From Nematostella vectensis (taxonomy: Eukaryota > Cnidaria > Anthozoa > Actiniaria > Edwardsiidae), in NCBI RefSeq assembly GCF_932526225.1, contig NC_064036.1, positions 13,757,181-13,821,180 of the forward strand: DNA of 64,000 bases. Direction: 5' to 3'. The notes under the pieces are model-generated. The model did no database searches, was not told where the DNA came from, and saw only the letters and a program-made list of their open reading frames with translations. Within the stretch, counting starts at the first letter, position 1; each line of letters opens with the position of its first letter. Shown here piece after piece: positions 24,801 through 54,346 of this stretch. Made by a program: the position numbers and the translations under genes.

Positions 24801-27800
24801 CTGAAAGTGTGATGATTCGAATCCAACACATGGAAGGAAAGATTGTTACAGGACCTGATTTTGTCTTGATCATATTCCAATTTGACCTGAAAAATTGGAA
24901 TAGGGTTTGGAATATCAGATGCTCAAGACTTTTATCACCCCCCTATACTACTGTATAGTGAAGCATATATTTATATTTTTACTTTACCTCTAGGTACATG
25001 ACTTCTTTTTGTAATTTTTTCTGGAAATCCACAAACTCCTCAACTGTCAATTTCTTGTCTTCACTCTCACCAAAGAAGTAGATTTTGAGTCCAGTGTTGA
25101 CATGAACAGAGAGCACACTTCCTGTAGTAGTGTGATCACGATGTCTGCTCCCTGTTGCAGTCAAGGAAAATAATATATTCTGAACCTGCAATGAAGCATA
25201 TCACTGGTTACTGCGACCAAAAATTTAAAGTTAAATAGAGCATCCTTTGCATATTGAACTTCCACAACATCAAAACTTCAATGTCATATTGTATAACATG
25301 TATCAAAGTGGGTAACTGCAGACACAGAAAGTTGGCTATGCTATGTGTCTTTGGGTAATTGAGGGCTGAATTATATTTTTAAATAAATCTGTTTAACCAA
25401 TCTAAAAGATAGAGTGTAGCAAGTTTCTAAAATGTCAGTTGAATGAGTGTGGGAACACTTAAATATGATTGGCTGGATTTATTAATATGAGGTTCTTTCA
25501 GGTGGAATTTGATTGGTCAAAATTCAGAAAATTGCCTGCCTCTATGTGCTCACGGTAATAATAGTCAAGAGCAACCAACAGGTTTTTTAATTGTAAGCAA
25601 ATCGAGGGGGCTGTACCTTTTCAAATTCTTTAGAGTCAACTTCTCCATCACCATTCAGATCAAACATTTGAAATGCTATCTCAAACATACGGGGCGGCAC
25701 TTAACAAATAAGAAAACACATTTGTTAGATTTCTTTGTTGTAGAGAATGCAATTTGAGTTAAAATTTGAATGACTCACACGATAATACTGTGAGAAGAAA
25801 TATGTAGTCCGAGAAAGAAATAAGACCATGATCTCCCATCTTCATAAACACGCTATTCTCTCCTATCTCTTGGGATTCATAGCCACTATATTTATGCTTC
25901 TGAAAAGAACAACAACACTTATTTAGTTAAGCAAAATAATAATACAATGATAACTAAATGATTACTAAAACATTTAAAAACTAGTTTCTCACTTCTGGAT
26001 TGAACTTCTCGTGTTCATCAAGTCCAAGGCCTAAAAAGAAAAAATTGACCTTGATGAGGTTAACAATCAACACATTGATGAGGTAAACAATCAACACATT
26101 GATGAGGTAAACAATCAACACATTGAAAATGTAAACAATCAACACATTGAAAGTGTAAGCAATTAACACATTGACAAGGTAAACAATCAACACACTATCA
26201 AGGTAAACAGTTTTACACTTTGACAAAGTAAACAATCAAGACCTTATCAATAAGGTAAATAATCAACCAATAAACAAGGAAAACACTAAGACATTGACAA
26301 GGTAAACAATAAACACATAATAGACAAATGTAAGTAAACAACCCATAAACAAGGTAAAAAACTAAGACATTGACAAGGTAAACAATAAACACATAATAAA
26401 CAAAGGTAAATAATCAACCCATAAACAAGGTAAACACTAAGACATAGACAAGGTTAGCAATAAACACATATTAATTAACAAGGTAAACAAAACATTGAAA
26501 TGAATCTATACCATCTGGTTGCTTCTTTCCAGGAGTCAAAGATCTGACGAAATCCTCAGGTGTCATAAACACTTCATTTTCCTCAGCGCCAGAATGCACA
26601 ATCTTGAGAGAGGCAAAGTATCTGAAAACCTTGTCTGGTGTACTGTACTGGCGAATTCTATTTTCATACTCGATAATCTGAAAAGAATAGTAGTAATTCT
26701 TCAAACTATTTTGACTATCACACCTTCAAGGTTCGTTTGCTCCAAATGCTGAATCGAATTGCTTTGTTATAGTAGTGCCCAGCCTTTTCAAATTGATCTA
26801 AATTACAATTTAAACGCTGCCAAGTTCATAGCAATACTTCACGGTTTTGGACTAATAAATATTATTCATAGGGCTAAATTTCACAATATTCTTATCAAAC
26901 TTGGCAGGTATTACAGAACTTATGCTCCTGACTGTCGGATATCTCAGCACTTTGAACAATATACCGTATGACACTACAAGTACATGATAGCACTACAAAG
27001 TAAGATTAATACACAATAATAAAACATAATATCATATGTATTGTAAAGATAGCTATACGCCTAATGTCGTTGGCCTCTGTGTTTTACACCCAACGTACTT
27101 AATCGATAAAGATCGATCATCGGAAATCAATAAATCAATATCAATCGATGGAAGTTCTTAATTAGTATCGATTGGTATTGGCTAATTGATAACCAATCGA
27201 AAGTCACACGAAGATCGTCATTCAATCACATCGATTGACATAGATTGATATCAATTTACATCGATAACCTGCAGAGACCACAGGGGGAGGATTTTGTTGC
27301 GCATGTGTCGACGTATTCGAGAGGCCAAATTAAATTGCGCTGGATAATAGCTCTTTAGCCCGGTCTTTAGACATACACCAATATGTATGCATAGGCTTCA
27401 CAGTTTAAAGTTCCAGTATCAGGTACAAACATTTTGTTTGGTAGTCAGGGATCTCGAAGGAATTTTTCGGGTCGGTGAAAAATGTCCCAATTTCGAGGGT
27501 GTACTGATTGTAGCGTAGCATTTTTCTTGGGCTATGGAATTTTAGAGATAACAAGTTTTTTTGCATTTTACCCGGGCATTTTATTTTTCTGACGGAGAAA
27601 AGAGGAAAATATGTGTGCACTAGTAAACCCCTGAAAGATCACGGTTCGTTAAGGGGCTTTTGACGATAAATTACACTTTTTTCTTGCCGGCGTTTAGTCT
27701 CATTTTGCAGTTTGTATGTTTTACACAGGGTGCATTTTAATAAAACCGCCTAAAGCTTTTAACACCTCTTATCAGAAGGGTCTTTCTTATCAACAGGATA

Positions 27801-29625
27801 TAGCAGTATGCATGGGCAGGCATCTCACGAATCCACAAACACTGCTCAAAACTATTTTTAACGGTCACATTTCACAAGTACATTGTACCACTTCTTACCA
27901 CTTTTGAAGTTTTGCAAAAAAAGAAACCGATAAACGGCTTTCGGCAACCTAGGTTTTCCAAATATTCACTCAAACTGGATTTTTATTTTGCTCTTGTAAT
28001 CTTGCCGCACCCAAACTTGCATAATTGTAACATTAGTGTAACGCAGCATCGCCAGTACCAATATAATGTTTTTACTTATAGCAAAACTCTTTACATAATG
28101 CAGCTTACGTAGAAAAGCTGATCAATCTTCAAGGACCTCTCCAGCCTAGCAATTTTTCGTTGACGTATCAAGCCCCCTTAGCCCTATTATTAAGGGATTT
28201 TTTCCCTGCTAGCAGAGGCCTCTTTTCTCTGTATTTCGCTGGGCTGGAGTTCGCGAGGAAAAGATACCTCTGCCATGGGTCGAACCTGTTTCTGTTGCGC
28301 ATGCGTGAGCGTTAATAAGCGACCGACGTGCCAAAACCCGTACCATCGCGCGAAAGCTGTCAATATGCTTTGCATGGGTTTAGTCGGAAATCATGAATCA
28401 AACTCCGGTTAGTTCTCCTCTTCGAAAAAAAAAAAACAACTGTTCAATTTCAATCACCTAAAACGTCACTAAAAAGATTGAGCAACAAACGCAGCAAAGA
28501 CGGGTTTTGTCTTGTTTGTGGGATTAATTTCAAGACATCTGGGCAGGCGAGTTTCTTCAATGTAAATATCGCACAGTTGGATTCGAAGAAAATGTTACAA
28601 AACTTTTTGGTAAAATTAGATCAGCTATTCCCAGAAGAATATGCAAAACCTGTAAACGGAAGATTGACTCGTTTGTCAAAAGAGAGAAAATTCTGAATGA
28701 AGATAAGGCATTGAATGGCTTCTTTTTATAATTCGTCGCGTGATATTTCTACGGAGGACGCCGTTTCGAATGCGGGCTTATTATCCGGCAGCGGATATAC
28801 GTTTCATGCATGCGCTAGTCATTGTAGGCTCAAAATAGTGGCCAGTAATTAATGAACGGAGCATGCGCTCTGGATCTCGTCCACGATCGTGGACGGCGGT
28901 TTGATCAAACGAACGTGCGACCCATGGCAGAGGTATCTTTTCCTCGCGAACTCCAGCCCAGCGAAATACAGAGAAAAGAGGCCTCTGCTAGCAGGGAAAG
29001 GGATTTTATGCTTTTCAGAGAAATGTGGGAAACTCAAGAAATTTACTAGTTGAAAACTCCGCAATTCTAAAAAAAATCCTGTTGCAACAAAAGATGTAAA
29101 TCATCGATTTCCAATATCAATCAACTGATTATTATCGATTGCTAATGATTGGTATCGATTGCGATTGATAATCGGTTTTATCGATTAAAAGTACGTCGGA
29201 TTTACATTATGCAAATGACTCACTCTTCGATCGCGAAAGCTCTTTCGTTTTTTCTTTTTCCCATCATCCACGGAATCCTCTGATTCAGTTGCATCATGCA
29301 CTTCGCTCATCTGATCTGCGTTGTTCTTATCGATAGTTTCTCTAGCTTCAACACTAGGCCCCGTCAGCTTTCTGTACAAAACGTACGAAGATCCAAAAAA
29401 TCCAACAGCGGATCCGATCATGATGGACACTAGCCTTGTCTGCCTTTGCCTACTATCGCTCTGTTCGCGTGATTTCTCCTCTTCTTCCGTTTTTCCATGA
29501 GTACTGGTGGTAGCACAGTTTCTATGATATGCAGTGATAATGACCCGACTTCGAGGAAGAATGCTTTTTGGTGGACACTTCGCAAGAAATGCCGCTCCTC
29601 TGATACATCTGCTTGCAGCGTGCAT
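21827..29625 (-). CDS. MICU1: MICU1-like mitochondrial calcium uptake protein, ten exons
   Basis: Regulatory EF-hand subunit of the mitochondrial calcium uniporter, acting in the intermembrane space. Exons (minus): 29625-29224, 26677-26512, 26030-25993, 25899-25779, 25699-25617, 25185-24988, 24423-24283, 24158-24050, 22701-22612, 22038-21827. All have AG/GT borders and close in frame to 519 residues. Visible: a basic mitochondrial presequence, a hydrophobic segment at about 65-84, the polybasic [12 protein letters not shown] near 123-134 followed by [16 protein letters not shown] as in MICU1, a canonical EF-hand [12 protein letters not shown] at 256-267, and a second canonical loop [12 protein letters not shown] at 447-458 split by an intron. 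The first ATG (29625) follows an in-frame stop. The C-terminal cysteine used by vertebrate MICU1 to bond MICU2 seems to be replaced (KST). MICU2 or MICU3 is possible, but the polybasic motif favours MICU1. Confidence 0.9.
22090..22122. repeat. Poly-G tract in MICU1 intron 9
   Basis: An almost uninterrupted run of more than 20 G on the plus strand (poly-C in the transcript). It lies about 50 bp upstream of the exon 10 acceptor, in the polypyrimidine region. Confidence 0.9.
22220..22595. repeat. Tandem repeat in MICU1 intron 9, about 55-60 bp unit
   Basis: About six diverged units contain TTTTGAGCTATAT, TTCAAATTAAGATGATGGCTCAC and TTGC(A/C)GGGAATG. Confidence 0.75.
22684..23066. repeat. Tandem copies of the MICU1 exon 9 acceptor region
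   Basis: The real junction (plus strand: exon ACGCTTGAAAGTTT, then CTGGCAG of the acceptor, then AGAGTAGTGTCAGAACTTTC) is followed by diverged copies. Copy 2 is split by the MITE at 22771-22923, copy 3 begins at about 22951 (ACACTTGAATGTTTCTAGCAG), and a partial fourth begins near 23025. Copy 3 keeps an AG acceptor and the first exon bases. Confidence 0.8.
22771..22923. mobile_element. MITE with CAGGGGCGTAGCC termini, copy 2
   Basis: Perfect 16-bp inverted ends CAGGGGCGTAGCCAGG (22771-22786) and CCTGGCTACGCCCCTG (22908-22923), non-coding interior. AGTAG on both sides may be the target duplication. The CAGGG ends recall hAT elements, but the duplication is not the 8 bp expected. Confidence 0.85.
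26035..26495. repeat. 24-25-bp minisatellite in MICU1 intron 2
   Basis: Units of the type GAGGTAAACAATCAACACATT (plus strand), grading to ACAAGGTAAACAATAAACACAT. The array abuts the exon 3 acceptor at its left end. Confidence 0.9.
28202..28998. mobile_element. Non-autonomous TIR element with 9-bp target duplication (MULE-like)
   Basis: 81-bp perfect inverted termini at 28202-28282 and 28918-28998, starting TTCCCTGCTAGCAGAGGCCT. It is flanked by AGGGATTTT at 28193-28201 and 28999-29007. Long TIRs plus a 9-bp duplication are the signature of Mutator-like elements. No transposase; the interior holds a gene-like fragment. The perfect TIRs indicate recent insertion. Confidence 0.85.
28393..28696 (+). 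pseudogene. Gene-like fragment carried inside the MULE-like element
   Basis: From an ATG at 28393 a reading frame runs to an A12 tract (about 28425-28436). It continues one frame over as an 80-90-codon open frame containing [13 protein letters not shown], a CxxC pair, and ends KERKF-stop at 28696. Changing the A-run length by one would join the two, so this is either a slippage mutation or a sequencing error. I do not recognise the protein. Being basic, with a CxxC and no transposase features, it looks like a captured host exon. Confidence 0.5.
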
Positions 29626-29954
29626 CTCAAAAGATGGACTAATGCAGCACTTTGCACGGTATTTCAAGATTCTTCAATCAACTTTCGGCAATGCGCAGAA
29701 GATAAAGGAATTGTGTTATTTGAAAAGGGTCTGCAATGTTTTCATGTGAAGCCACAAGATGGCGACTCGCGAGTAGCCGCTGATGGTTAGACAAAAGGCT
29801 CATTTTTTTAGAAAACACAGGAGCCCCATCTTGATGGTTGTTCTAATGAGCCCGCGGTAAGTATTGCAAAAGACCGCAAACAAAGATGGCGGACGATGCT
29901 TAGGAAAAGTGCTAAAACAGTGTTTGCTGTCATTAGTACAAGTTACCCATTGCT
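29626..29954. promoter_or_regulatory. Bidirectional promoter between MICU1 and TrxR2
   Basis: Only 329 bp separate the two start codons. No TATA box is seen. Two YY1-type motifs lie in the gap: CAAGATGGCGAC at 29755-29766 and AAAGATGGCGGAC at 29882-29894. A third, ACAAGATGGCGGCC, lies in TrxR2 intron 1 at about 30382-30395. YY1 sites near start sites are common in TATA-less promoters of mitochondrial genes. Confidence 0.6.
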
Positions 29955-47958
<18,004 letters not shown>

Positions 47959-48351
47959 GGCGGTCCCTCATTGCGCATGATCTTCAACCTCACTCGTAAC
48001 CAGATCCCTTATCAGGCCCGTCGTCCGGTGTTGGACCTGGTAGCGGTTCGTTTACGGTTGGTTGAGGCTGTTGTGAGGGACCTTTCGCAGTAAACAGATT
48101 TTTGTGTCGCGGAATAGTGCTTAAGAGCATTCCCGGTTTGTCAAACCTCGCGGTTTTTTTTTTATATTTTTGGTTTCAATGTGCAGAGTATTGCAATTCG
48201 GTTTTTCTTTGGCTTCTGGTATAGTGTTCGCGACCAGGGTATTGGGATTCGTGTTTTTTATTCGACTTCTGCTATAGAGTATTCGCGTGGCTTGACCTCT
48301 AAGATACAGTGTTCGCGTGGCTTGACAAATTGGGTTAGCTTATAACACGCT

Positions 48352-48424
48352 ACTTGCGTATGACGCGAGGCTACTAAGCTGGTAATCAGTGTAGTCCCGC
48401 CGATGATATGATGACGATGCAAGT
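48352..48424 (+). promoter_or_regulatory. Candidate SECIS element in the TrxR2 3' UTR
   Basis: ATGA at 48360-48363, then 12 nt (CGCGAGGCTACT), then AA at 48376-48377 in the loop. The returning strand GTAGTCCCGCC pairs with nine of eleven positions of CGCGAGGCTAC, then GA at 48402-48403. Outer flanks ACTTGC (48352-48357) and GCAAGT (48419-48424) are complementary. This matches the ATGA / AA / GA core of eukaryotic SECIS elements, about 400 nt after the Sec codon. The 3' internal loop is larger than usual. Confidence 0.55.
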
Positions 48425-48910
48425 CTATTACTGTTTTATTTGTATATTTATTTTTGCATTTACTATTTTGAATTGTCAATTTTGTAGCGATCGGAGCAGG
48501 GAAATCTCATTTTCTACAACACTTGCGCGGAATCTCGCTTTCTGATTGGTTGTTAGCTATAGTAAATCAGAGGACATTCCACGGAATTCGTCATTCACAC
48601 AATCCTTGCAGGTTCACTTGAAGCGAAAGAGACGAAAAACTTAATTCAAATTCGAGAAATTTGGTTCTCAATCTTTTCTAGTAAATGTATTTTCTATCCT
48701 TACAAAAGGACACTAAATGTAATGGAGACTGCAAGGTTTTAAAGCTAAAGTTTTCAATTGTCGTTGATCTGCGCGCGCTGCAAACACCGGTTGCATGCGC
48801 TCGCGCACGCACTAGAAAACACACCATTTCAAACGAGCGCGTGCTCTTTTGATTTTGCAAAATGCTGTTTTCGTTGTTTGTGTTGTAGAAATCAAATTTC
48901 CCATAGTTTT

Positions 48911-49063
48911 CCGTGGTATGTACTCTTATACACCACGAAATTCGTCACCTCATGATCAAAATTTACTACTACGTCTACTACTAAAATTTACTAAGCGCCT
49001 CGTGACTCAACATTTTGATCATAAGGTGACGAATATCGTGGTGTATATGAGTACACACCACGG
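48911..49063. mobile_element. Hairpin MITE, arms about 53 bp
   Basis: CCGTGGTATGTACTC...CGTCACCTCATGATCAAAAT at the left is the inverse, with few mismatches, of ATTTTGATCATAAGGTGACG...GAGTACACACCACGG at the right. A loop of about 45 bp separates them. Non-coding. Confidence 0.75.
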
Positions 49064-49069
49064 AAATTT

Positions 49070-52000
49070 GTTAAATTGACATTATGTTATCACACTCGAG
49101 AAAGAAAAGATTCTAGAAAACATGATCCACGATTATTCTTGTTGCCATGTTAACTATGCCTAGCCGCGTTGACAGGGGGAAGTGTCACGTGGTTTGTTCC
49201 CGTAGCGATAAGTGAGAAACTCGGGGAATTTTTTTTCCCTATCCACCGATTTTCCTATAATTGATGGCTTGATTTGTCAAGTCTCTATGCATTAGCCAGC
49301 AAAGTAGTGATTTATCAATTACCTACCTTTTCTTCGATATCACTTATGTAATTTCGAAACATTTAAACAATCTTACAGAGAACAAAATTTATACTTATTA
49401 AACTCTAAGATTTAAATTCATCTGAGCTAGGGACGAAGCTAAATCGCTTTTTTGTGTTTCCTCTGCTTCAGTTCAGCCTTACAATATCCTTCGGCTCCTT
49501 GCAGTTGCGAAGAGACGTGATTTTGCCAGCAAAAACTTTACTTTGGGGGACTAAAGTATATGACACAATTGGAGTGATGAATAGTGCTTAGGCAAAGTAG
49601 ACATGTTTATGAAGAGGGAAATGAGGTTGATATAGGTTGGTCCGTCCGCACGAAGCGTGCGCGGTTAACGTCATTTACACCTATAAAAATAAAGTGAAGA
49701 GAAAAGCCAATAATGCTTATTTCAATAACAAATAAATTGTTTTAGTTCCAGAAATTAGCTATAAAATGAATTGTAACCACTTTCAGTGTTATTTTTAACG
49801 AGTATAAAAACTAGAAAGAAATTTCTTTTCCGTTTAGTTTTTTGTCTTGTTTAGGCATTTGTTTATATTGTAATTTGTATAGCAATAGAATAAGATTTTA
49901 AGATTTTGCAACAAAAGTATACTTTACGCTCATTTTTCATTTCAATTTATTCTGCCGCGAAAACTCGTAAAAGTTTTTTTCAAAGATCAAGTATTAATTG
50001 AAGATTATTACCTGTGAAGCTTATTCAAGCCTTTAAATAATCAATATGGGCTCGTGAAGACAGGCGCGCCAAGCTGCCGGCCTACATAAACTCGTCCGAA
50101 AGGTGAATGTAAGCTGTATGCGTGTAAAGCAATGTTCCTTATGGCGAAATTCGGCACTTTTTTATTACATAGTGTACGACTTTCCTTTGTTTTGCTTAGT
50201 AAATGTTTAAATCAATTCTATTTACTTAAATCAAATAAACCTCTCAAGACTTTAAAACAATAATATCCTCTAGATAGCATCGCCTTTTTCTAGTTTTTAT
50301 TTGATTTCTTCAAGTTCTGTAGAGTAACGGCGGGGTTGCAGTTCGTACCCGAATCTTTTAGTGTAGTTTTTATTAAAGAGAACTGCAAATCAATAGCCCA
50401 AGCTGGATTCGTTTTCCCGGTATTTAAATATTTGTACTGTGTTTGTCTGGCGATATTAACTTTCCATTGTCGCCCATCTGGTATGTGATCTAATGCGCGC
50501 TACGCTAGATGACTTTATCAGCTATTTTAATAAAATCCCTCAGTTTATGATATGTCCACTTAATTACCAAACCTTCCTTTTCCTTTTTCTTTCATTATCG
50601 TGAAACCTTGTTTATTAGTTTATTAAATCGGGTAGATGTATTATATGAAGTCTGTATGAGCATCGAATAGTCACTAAAATATAGTCTCTAATACAACCAT
50701 CACAGATGGGAACCAAATAGCAATAATGCAAAGAATATTTAAACCATTTTGGTACACTAAAACTATTACTAGATTAGAGAAAATGCATCCATTATTAGAC
50801 GTGATTAGAATAATATTTCTATTTTTATTTCCCTGGGTTTTCTTCGATCAATCTAGAAACAAGTTTTTTTTAATGAGCAAAAGCGCCACTTTTAATTCAG
50901 TTTTACTACACACTAAGTCGGCAGTACGGTTGTATGTGCAAGAGAAGGCTATGAAAAACTCACCAGTTAACATGGTTATTAATTTGTATACGATATTAAG
51001 GCCTTGTGTATGAGATACTAAGACGAATGTTAGTCGTAAACTGTATAAGAGGAACTAAGTGTTTTACGAGGGCGTACATGATTAGCCGTTATAACATCTG
51101 AGCCGTATTGTGGTGAAATAGTTAAAAGATTCACAAATCGGACTCCCGATTTGCCCTTTTCAGGATTGCTTTCGACTATTGTCTCGTTTCTTTAGAATGA
51201 TAGGTGGAGGCGTTGATTTTTCTCGAAGGCAGCTTTACTATAATTGGTAAGCCATTGTACGAACCATGGCTTTGATGTTCACGCCACGGGGAGCAAAAAC
51301 TCATCGATATGCTGCATCTGCCTTGGAACATTTAGAAAACCACTCGCAAAATCTACCACGGTCGGTTTAAAATACTTTAGAAAACAACTCGTTAAATGAC
51401 ATTAGAAACCCTCTCGCAAAATCTGCTACAAGAAAACACAAAGAATTCTTGAACAAGACTTGTAAAACCTAATATTAGTAGGCTTAAATACTCTCTCTTT
51501 ATTCTAAATTTTATGTTTCTACATATTAATAGTACACTTCGTTAGATAAAGATCAGTCGCAAAAGTTGGTGTAAAAATGTGTAAAGTAGCCAAAGTGAAA
51601 GGCGACCAGAATATGATAACAATTAAGGGTTTGGGAAGGATCTGAAATGGCAATGGAATCACTGTTGTCACTCCCCGGGTTTCAGCGCTACACTATGCTG
51701 ACAAAATCTAGTCGTCCCCTGTGATCTTACTGGTCAAGCTGTCCCCGTATGCCGAGGCGATGGCAGGCAAGAGACCGTAAAACCGCATTCAACACCTTTT
51801 GTATGTATCAAAGGGACGCAAAAATCGATTAAACTAAAGAGAAAAACAAAAAAGTGAAAACGTTAATCAAAAATAGGGATAAGCGGCAAAGTGAATTTCT
51901 CCTATGTTGTGAGCTTTTTAGCTCTAATTATTCTCATTAAATGCCAAATTGGAGGTCGATATGTCTTTGGGACGCCGTTTACGCGTGCCGCATATGGCAA

Positions 52001-53150
52001 ACTGCAAAATTAACTGCACGGTGATGACAAAAAACTATTAACCAACTCATCGGGGCTGCGATAATTTCAAGAAGGTGGGCAATTTTCGCAAGACAATTTC
52101 TTGAATTGCGTTTATGAAAAACCCGGTTAAAATTAGATTTTCTGTCGTGCGCAAGGAAGTGCCCATCTGTACTAATGGATTGACAATGCGTGAAAAACAC
52201 CTTGAAACCCTCCCACTAGCAAACCGAGAGAAAATAGATAGAAAAGAAAAGAAACCCCCTTTTGTCTTTTTATGCTTTTTGGTGATTTCAGCTCATTCAA
52301 AAAAATCGTTAAAACTTTACCGAATACTGGGACGGGATGTAGGCGAGAACCTCCTTACAATGAAAACTAGTATGATTGTCTGGCTAGGACCATAATTATA
52401 ATTTTACCATTTTGTTTTGAATTGTTTTAGATATACGCTTTAACAAATGTTTGATTGCTCTTTTTGTTGTCTTTTTGTTTTCGAGGTAGCTATCAGTGCT
52501 CGCGCTTGACTGGCTTTTTTCCTTCTTTCCAGTAGAGACCTGAAAGGCAGAGTATCATTTCAAGAGCTGTGATAATTTTTATTGTGGAGCGTGGTACGCC
52601 TAAATTGACTTCTTTTGGCCTCGCTCTCTGGATGGTTGTAAACAGCAATCATTTCACTATAACACAACGGCGTCAATACATCATTGTTTATGCTTTTCAA
52701 TAACAGCTGAATGCTACTTTGGAAGCCTAGAGAATGGACCGATATTCCGGGACAAGCTTTCCGTCCGAGGCTCGATTGTGCCGATTAATATACCCGCTTT
52801 CCCAGGTGCCTATCAACATAACGGCCTATGAGCAGTGAGCACCGTACCCTAATTCTAAAGATAGCTAATGAAATACCCACTTAGCTTCAATTAAAAGTCA
52901 TGTGTTAATGATGTATGAACGGTCCATCCCTTTCTCGGGTTTTTTTTCGCGCTTAGGTGTGATTTGTGACATCTATTTCACCGGCTGTGCGATGAATGCA
53001 GAGCACGTACAGACGTCCCTACACGCTCATCGCTCACAACTCAGCCCAGTTTGCAGGGAGTTCAATAACAAAGCTAAAATTATACAGTCATGGTTAAGAC
53101 TATGACCAAACAGCTGCTTTGTTGTGTGTGAAAGTCATTAGAAGATAAAA
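49070..53150. other. Noncoding stretch upstream of Dlx
   Basis: No exon, RNA gene or repeat array that I can support apart from a weak AGAAAAC(C/A)ACTCGCAAAATCT repeat near 51335-51425. Expected to hold Dlx regulatory sequence, but no element can be pinned by eye. Confidence 0.4.
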
Positions 53151-53156
53151 TACAAT

Positions 53157-53235
53157 GTAATTAGGCATTTATTATCATAACAGCCAATTATATTAGCATA
53201 TATGCCAATATGCTCATGCATATTTATACGTCCAC
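53157..53235 (+). promoter_or_regulatory. AT-rich proximal promoter candidate of Dlx
   Basis: TAATTA-, CAATTATATTAGC- and ATGCTCATGCATATTTATA-type words lie 90-160 bp upstream of the Dlx ATG. The last includes a TATA-like TATTTATA at 53221-53228. TAAT-core sites could bind homeodomain proteins. Suggestive only. Confidence 0.25.
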
Positions 53236-53319
53236 GCGTGGCGTGTTGATAAGGCCCTTGATGTGCGCTCAGAGATCAGAACACTCTGCCGAGCAAACCA
53301 TCTACCAGTACCCTATTAC

Positions 53320-54346
53320 ATGAAACCAGACCTGGCATACTCGCCACTCATGGACTTGCCATCACCTCCCGCAGTCTCTCACGGCTACAGCACGTATAAT
53401 TCTGTGCCAGCAAGTTATAATCCGTACTCGGTGCGGTACTACCACGGCCCGGCTGCACCGGAGTACGGCCTGGCTTGCAACTCAAGGAACAGTTTCCCAA
53501 TGCCCATGCTGAATCACCATCCACTGTCGCACCACCCGTACCTGCAGTCACCAATCCAGCCGTACCCGGGATCCGCTCACGAGCTTTTGCACGAAGGTGA
53601 GCCATTACCCATAATACGAGTTACACTTAATAGCACTATATCCGGCCTAGTTTAGCGGCAAGTTAATCGATAATTGAATATCGCAAGATAAACCTTTGTT
53701 GAGTGGTAATAGTAATGGGGCGAAAACTCTCGCAAATCCTTGTTATTACGAAATCTCTTAATCGACTGAAAAGTTTTAAGCAGTTAAACGGGCACAATTT
53801 CCTGTTTTTGTTACACTTGACACTACGAGTAGTTTCCGTTATATTGTCCTTTTATCAAAATGTTTATGGTTGTTTTGATTCTCGTTTGCAGATAAAAGCT
53901 CATGCGACGAGCCCAGATTAAACGGTAAAGGCAAGAAAATTCGCAAGCCGCGCACGATCTACTCGAGTTTTCAGCTGCGAGAACTGAACAAGCGCTTTAT
54001 CAAGACACAGTATTTGGCGCTACCCGAACGCGCTGATCTTGCCGCCTACTTAGGGCTGACACAGACCCAGGTGAAAATCTGGTTTCAGAACAGAAGATCA
54101 AAGTTTAAGAAGACTCTCAAGGTATCGGAGGATAACCCCGTCAAAGAGGAAAACAGTGGCTCCTCGACGCCTCCAACAATTAGCTGGCAAGCTCATGCGC
54201 CAAGCAGCACAGAAAGTAATGCGACCGCGGAGAACTCTAAGCCCGTCATATCACAAAGTGGCCAAGTCGAGCCTTGGTGCTTGTCACCGCCTGTATTCAA
54301 ACCTTACTCCGTAGACACTCAGCCACACAGCGCCATACTACGCTAA
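53320..54346 (+). CDS. Dlx: Distal-less (Dlx) homeobox transcription factor
   Basis: Two exons, 53320-53596 and 53892-54346, joined at a phase-1 GT-AG intron to give 243 residues. Exon 1 encodes a Tyr/Pro/His/Ser-rich N-terminal region. The homeodomain occupies about 109-168 and begins [13 protein letters not shown]. It includes [20 protein letters not shown] and [17 protein letters not shown], all Dlx diagnostic; Gln50 is standard for the ANTP class. A Ser/Thr/Pro-rich tail follows. Unlike vertebrate Dlx genes, no intron interrupts the homeodomain. The frame is open upstream of 53320, but that is the first ATG in it. Family role: DNA-binding regulator of ectodermal and neural patterning. Confidence 0.95.

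Larger units (their letters stand above)
27089..29200. mobile_element. Candidate 2.1-kb transposon in MICU1 intron 1
   Basis: Left end CAACGTACTTAATCGATAAA (from about 27091) and right end TTTATCGATTAAAAGTACGT (to about 29196) are imperfect inverse copies. Both flanks carry TTTACA (27083-27088 and 29201-29206). ATCGAT-type words cluster near both ends (27100-27260 and 29100-29190). No transposase frame is visible. A second element is nested inside. The right end stops 17 bp before the exon 1 splice donor. Confidence 0.55.

Noticed and set aside
29626-29667. Upstream start of MICU1 adding 14 residues
   Set aside because: The upstream codon at 29667 is TTG; the first ATG after an in-frame stop is at 29625.
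47962-48082. A second SECIS candidate with a 9-bp basal helix (GGTCCCTCA/TGAGGGACC) and ATGA core
   Set aside because: It begins only 10 nt after the Sec codon, closer than known working distances, and the apical AA geometry does not fit. The hairpin at 48352-48424 fits better.
53263-53319. Upstream start of Dlx adding 19 residues
   Set aside because: The codon at 53263 is GTG. The first in-frame ATG is 53320.
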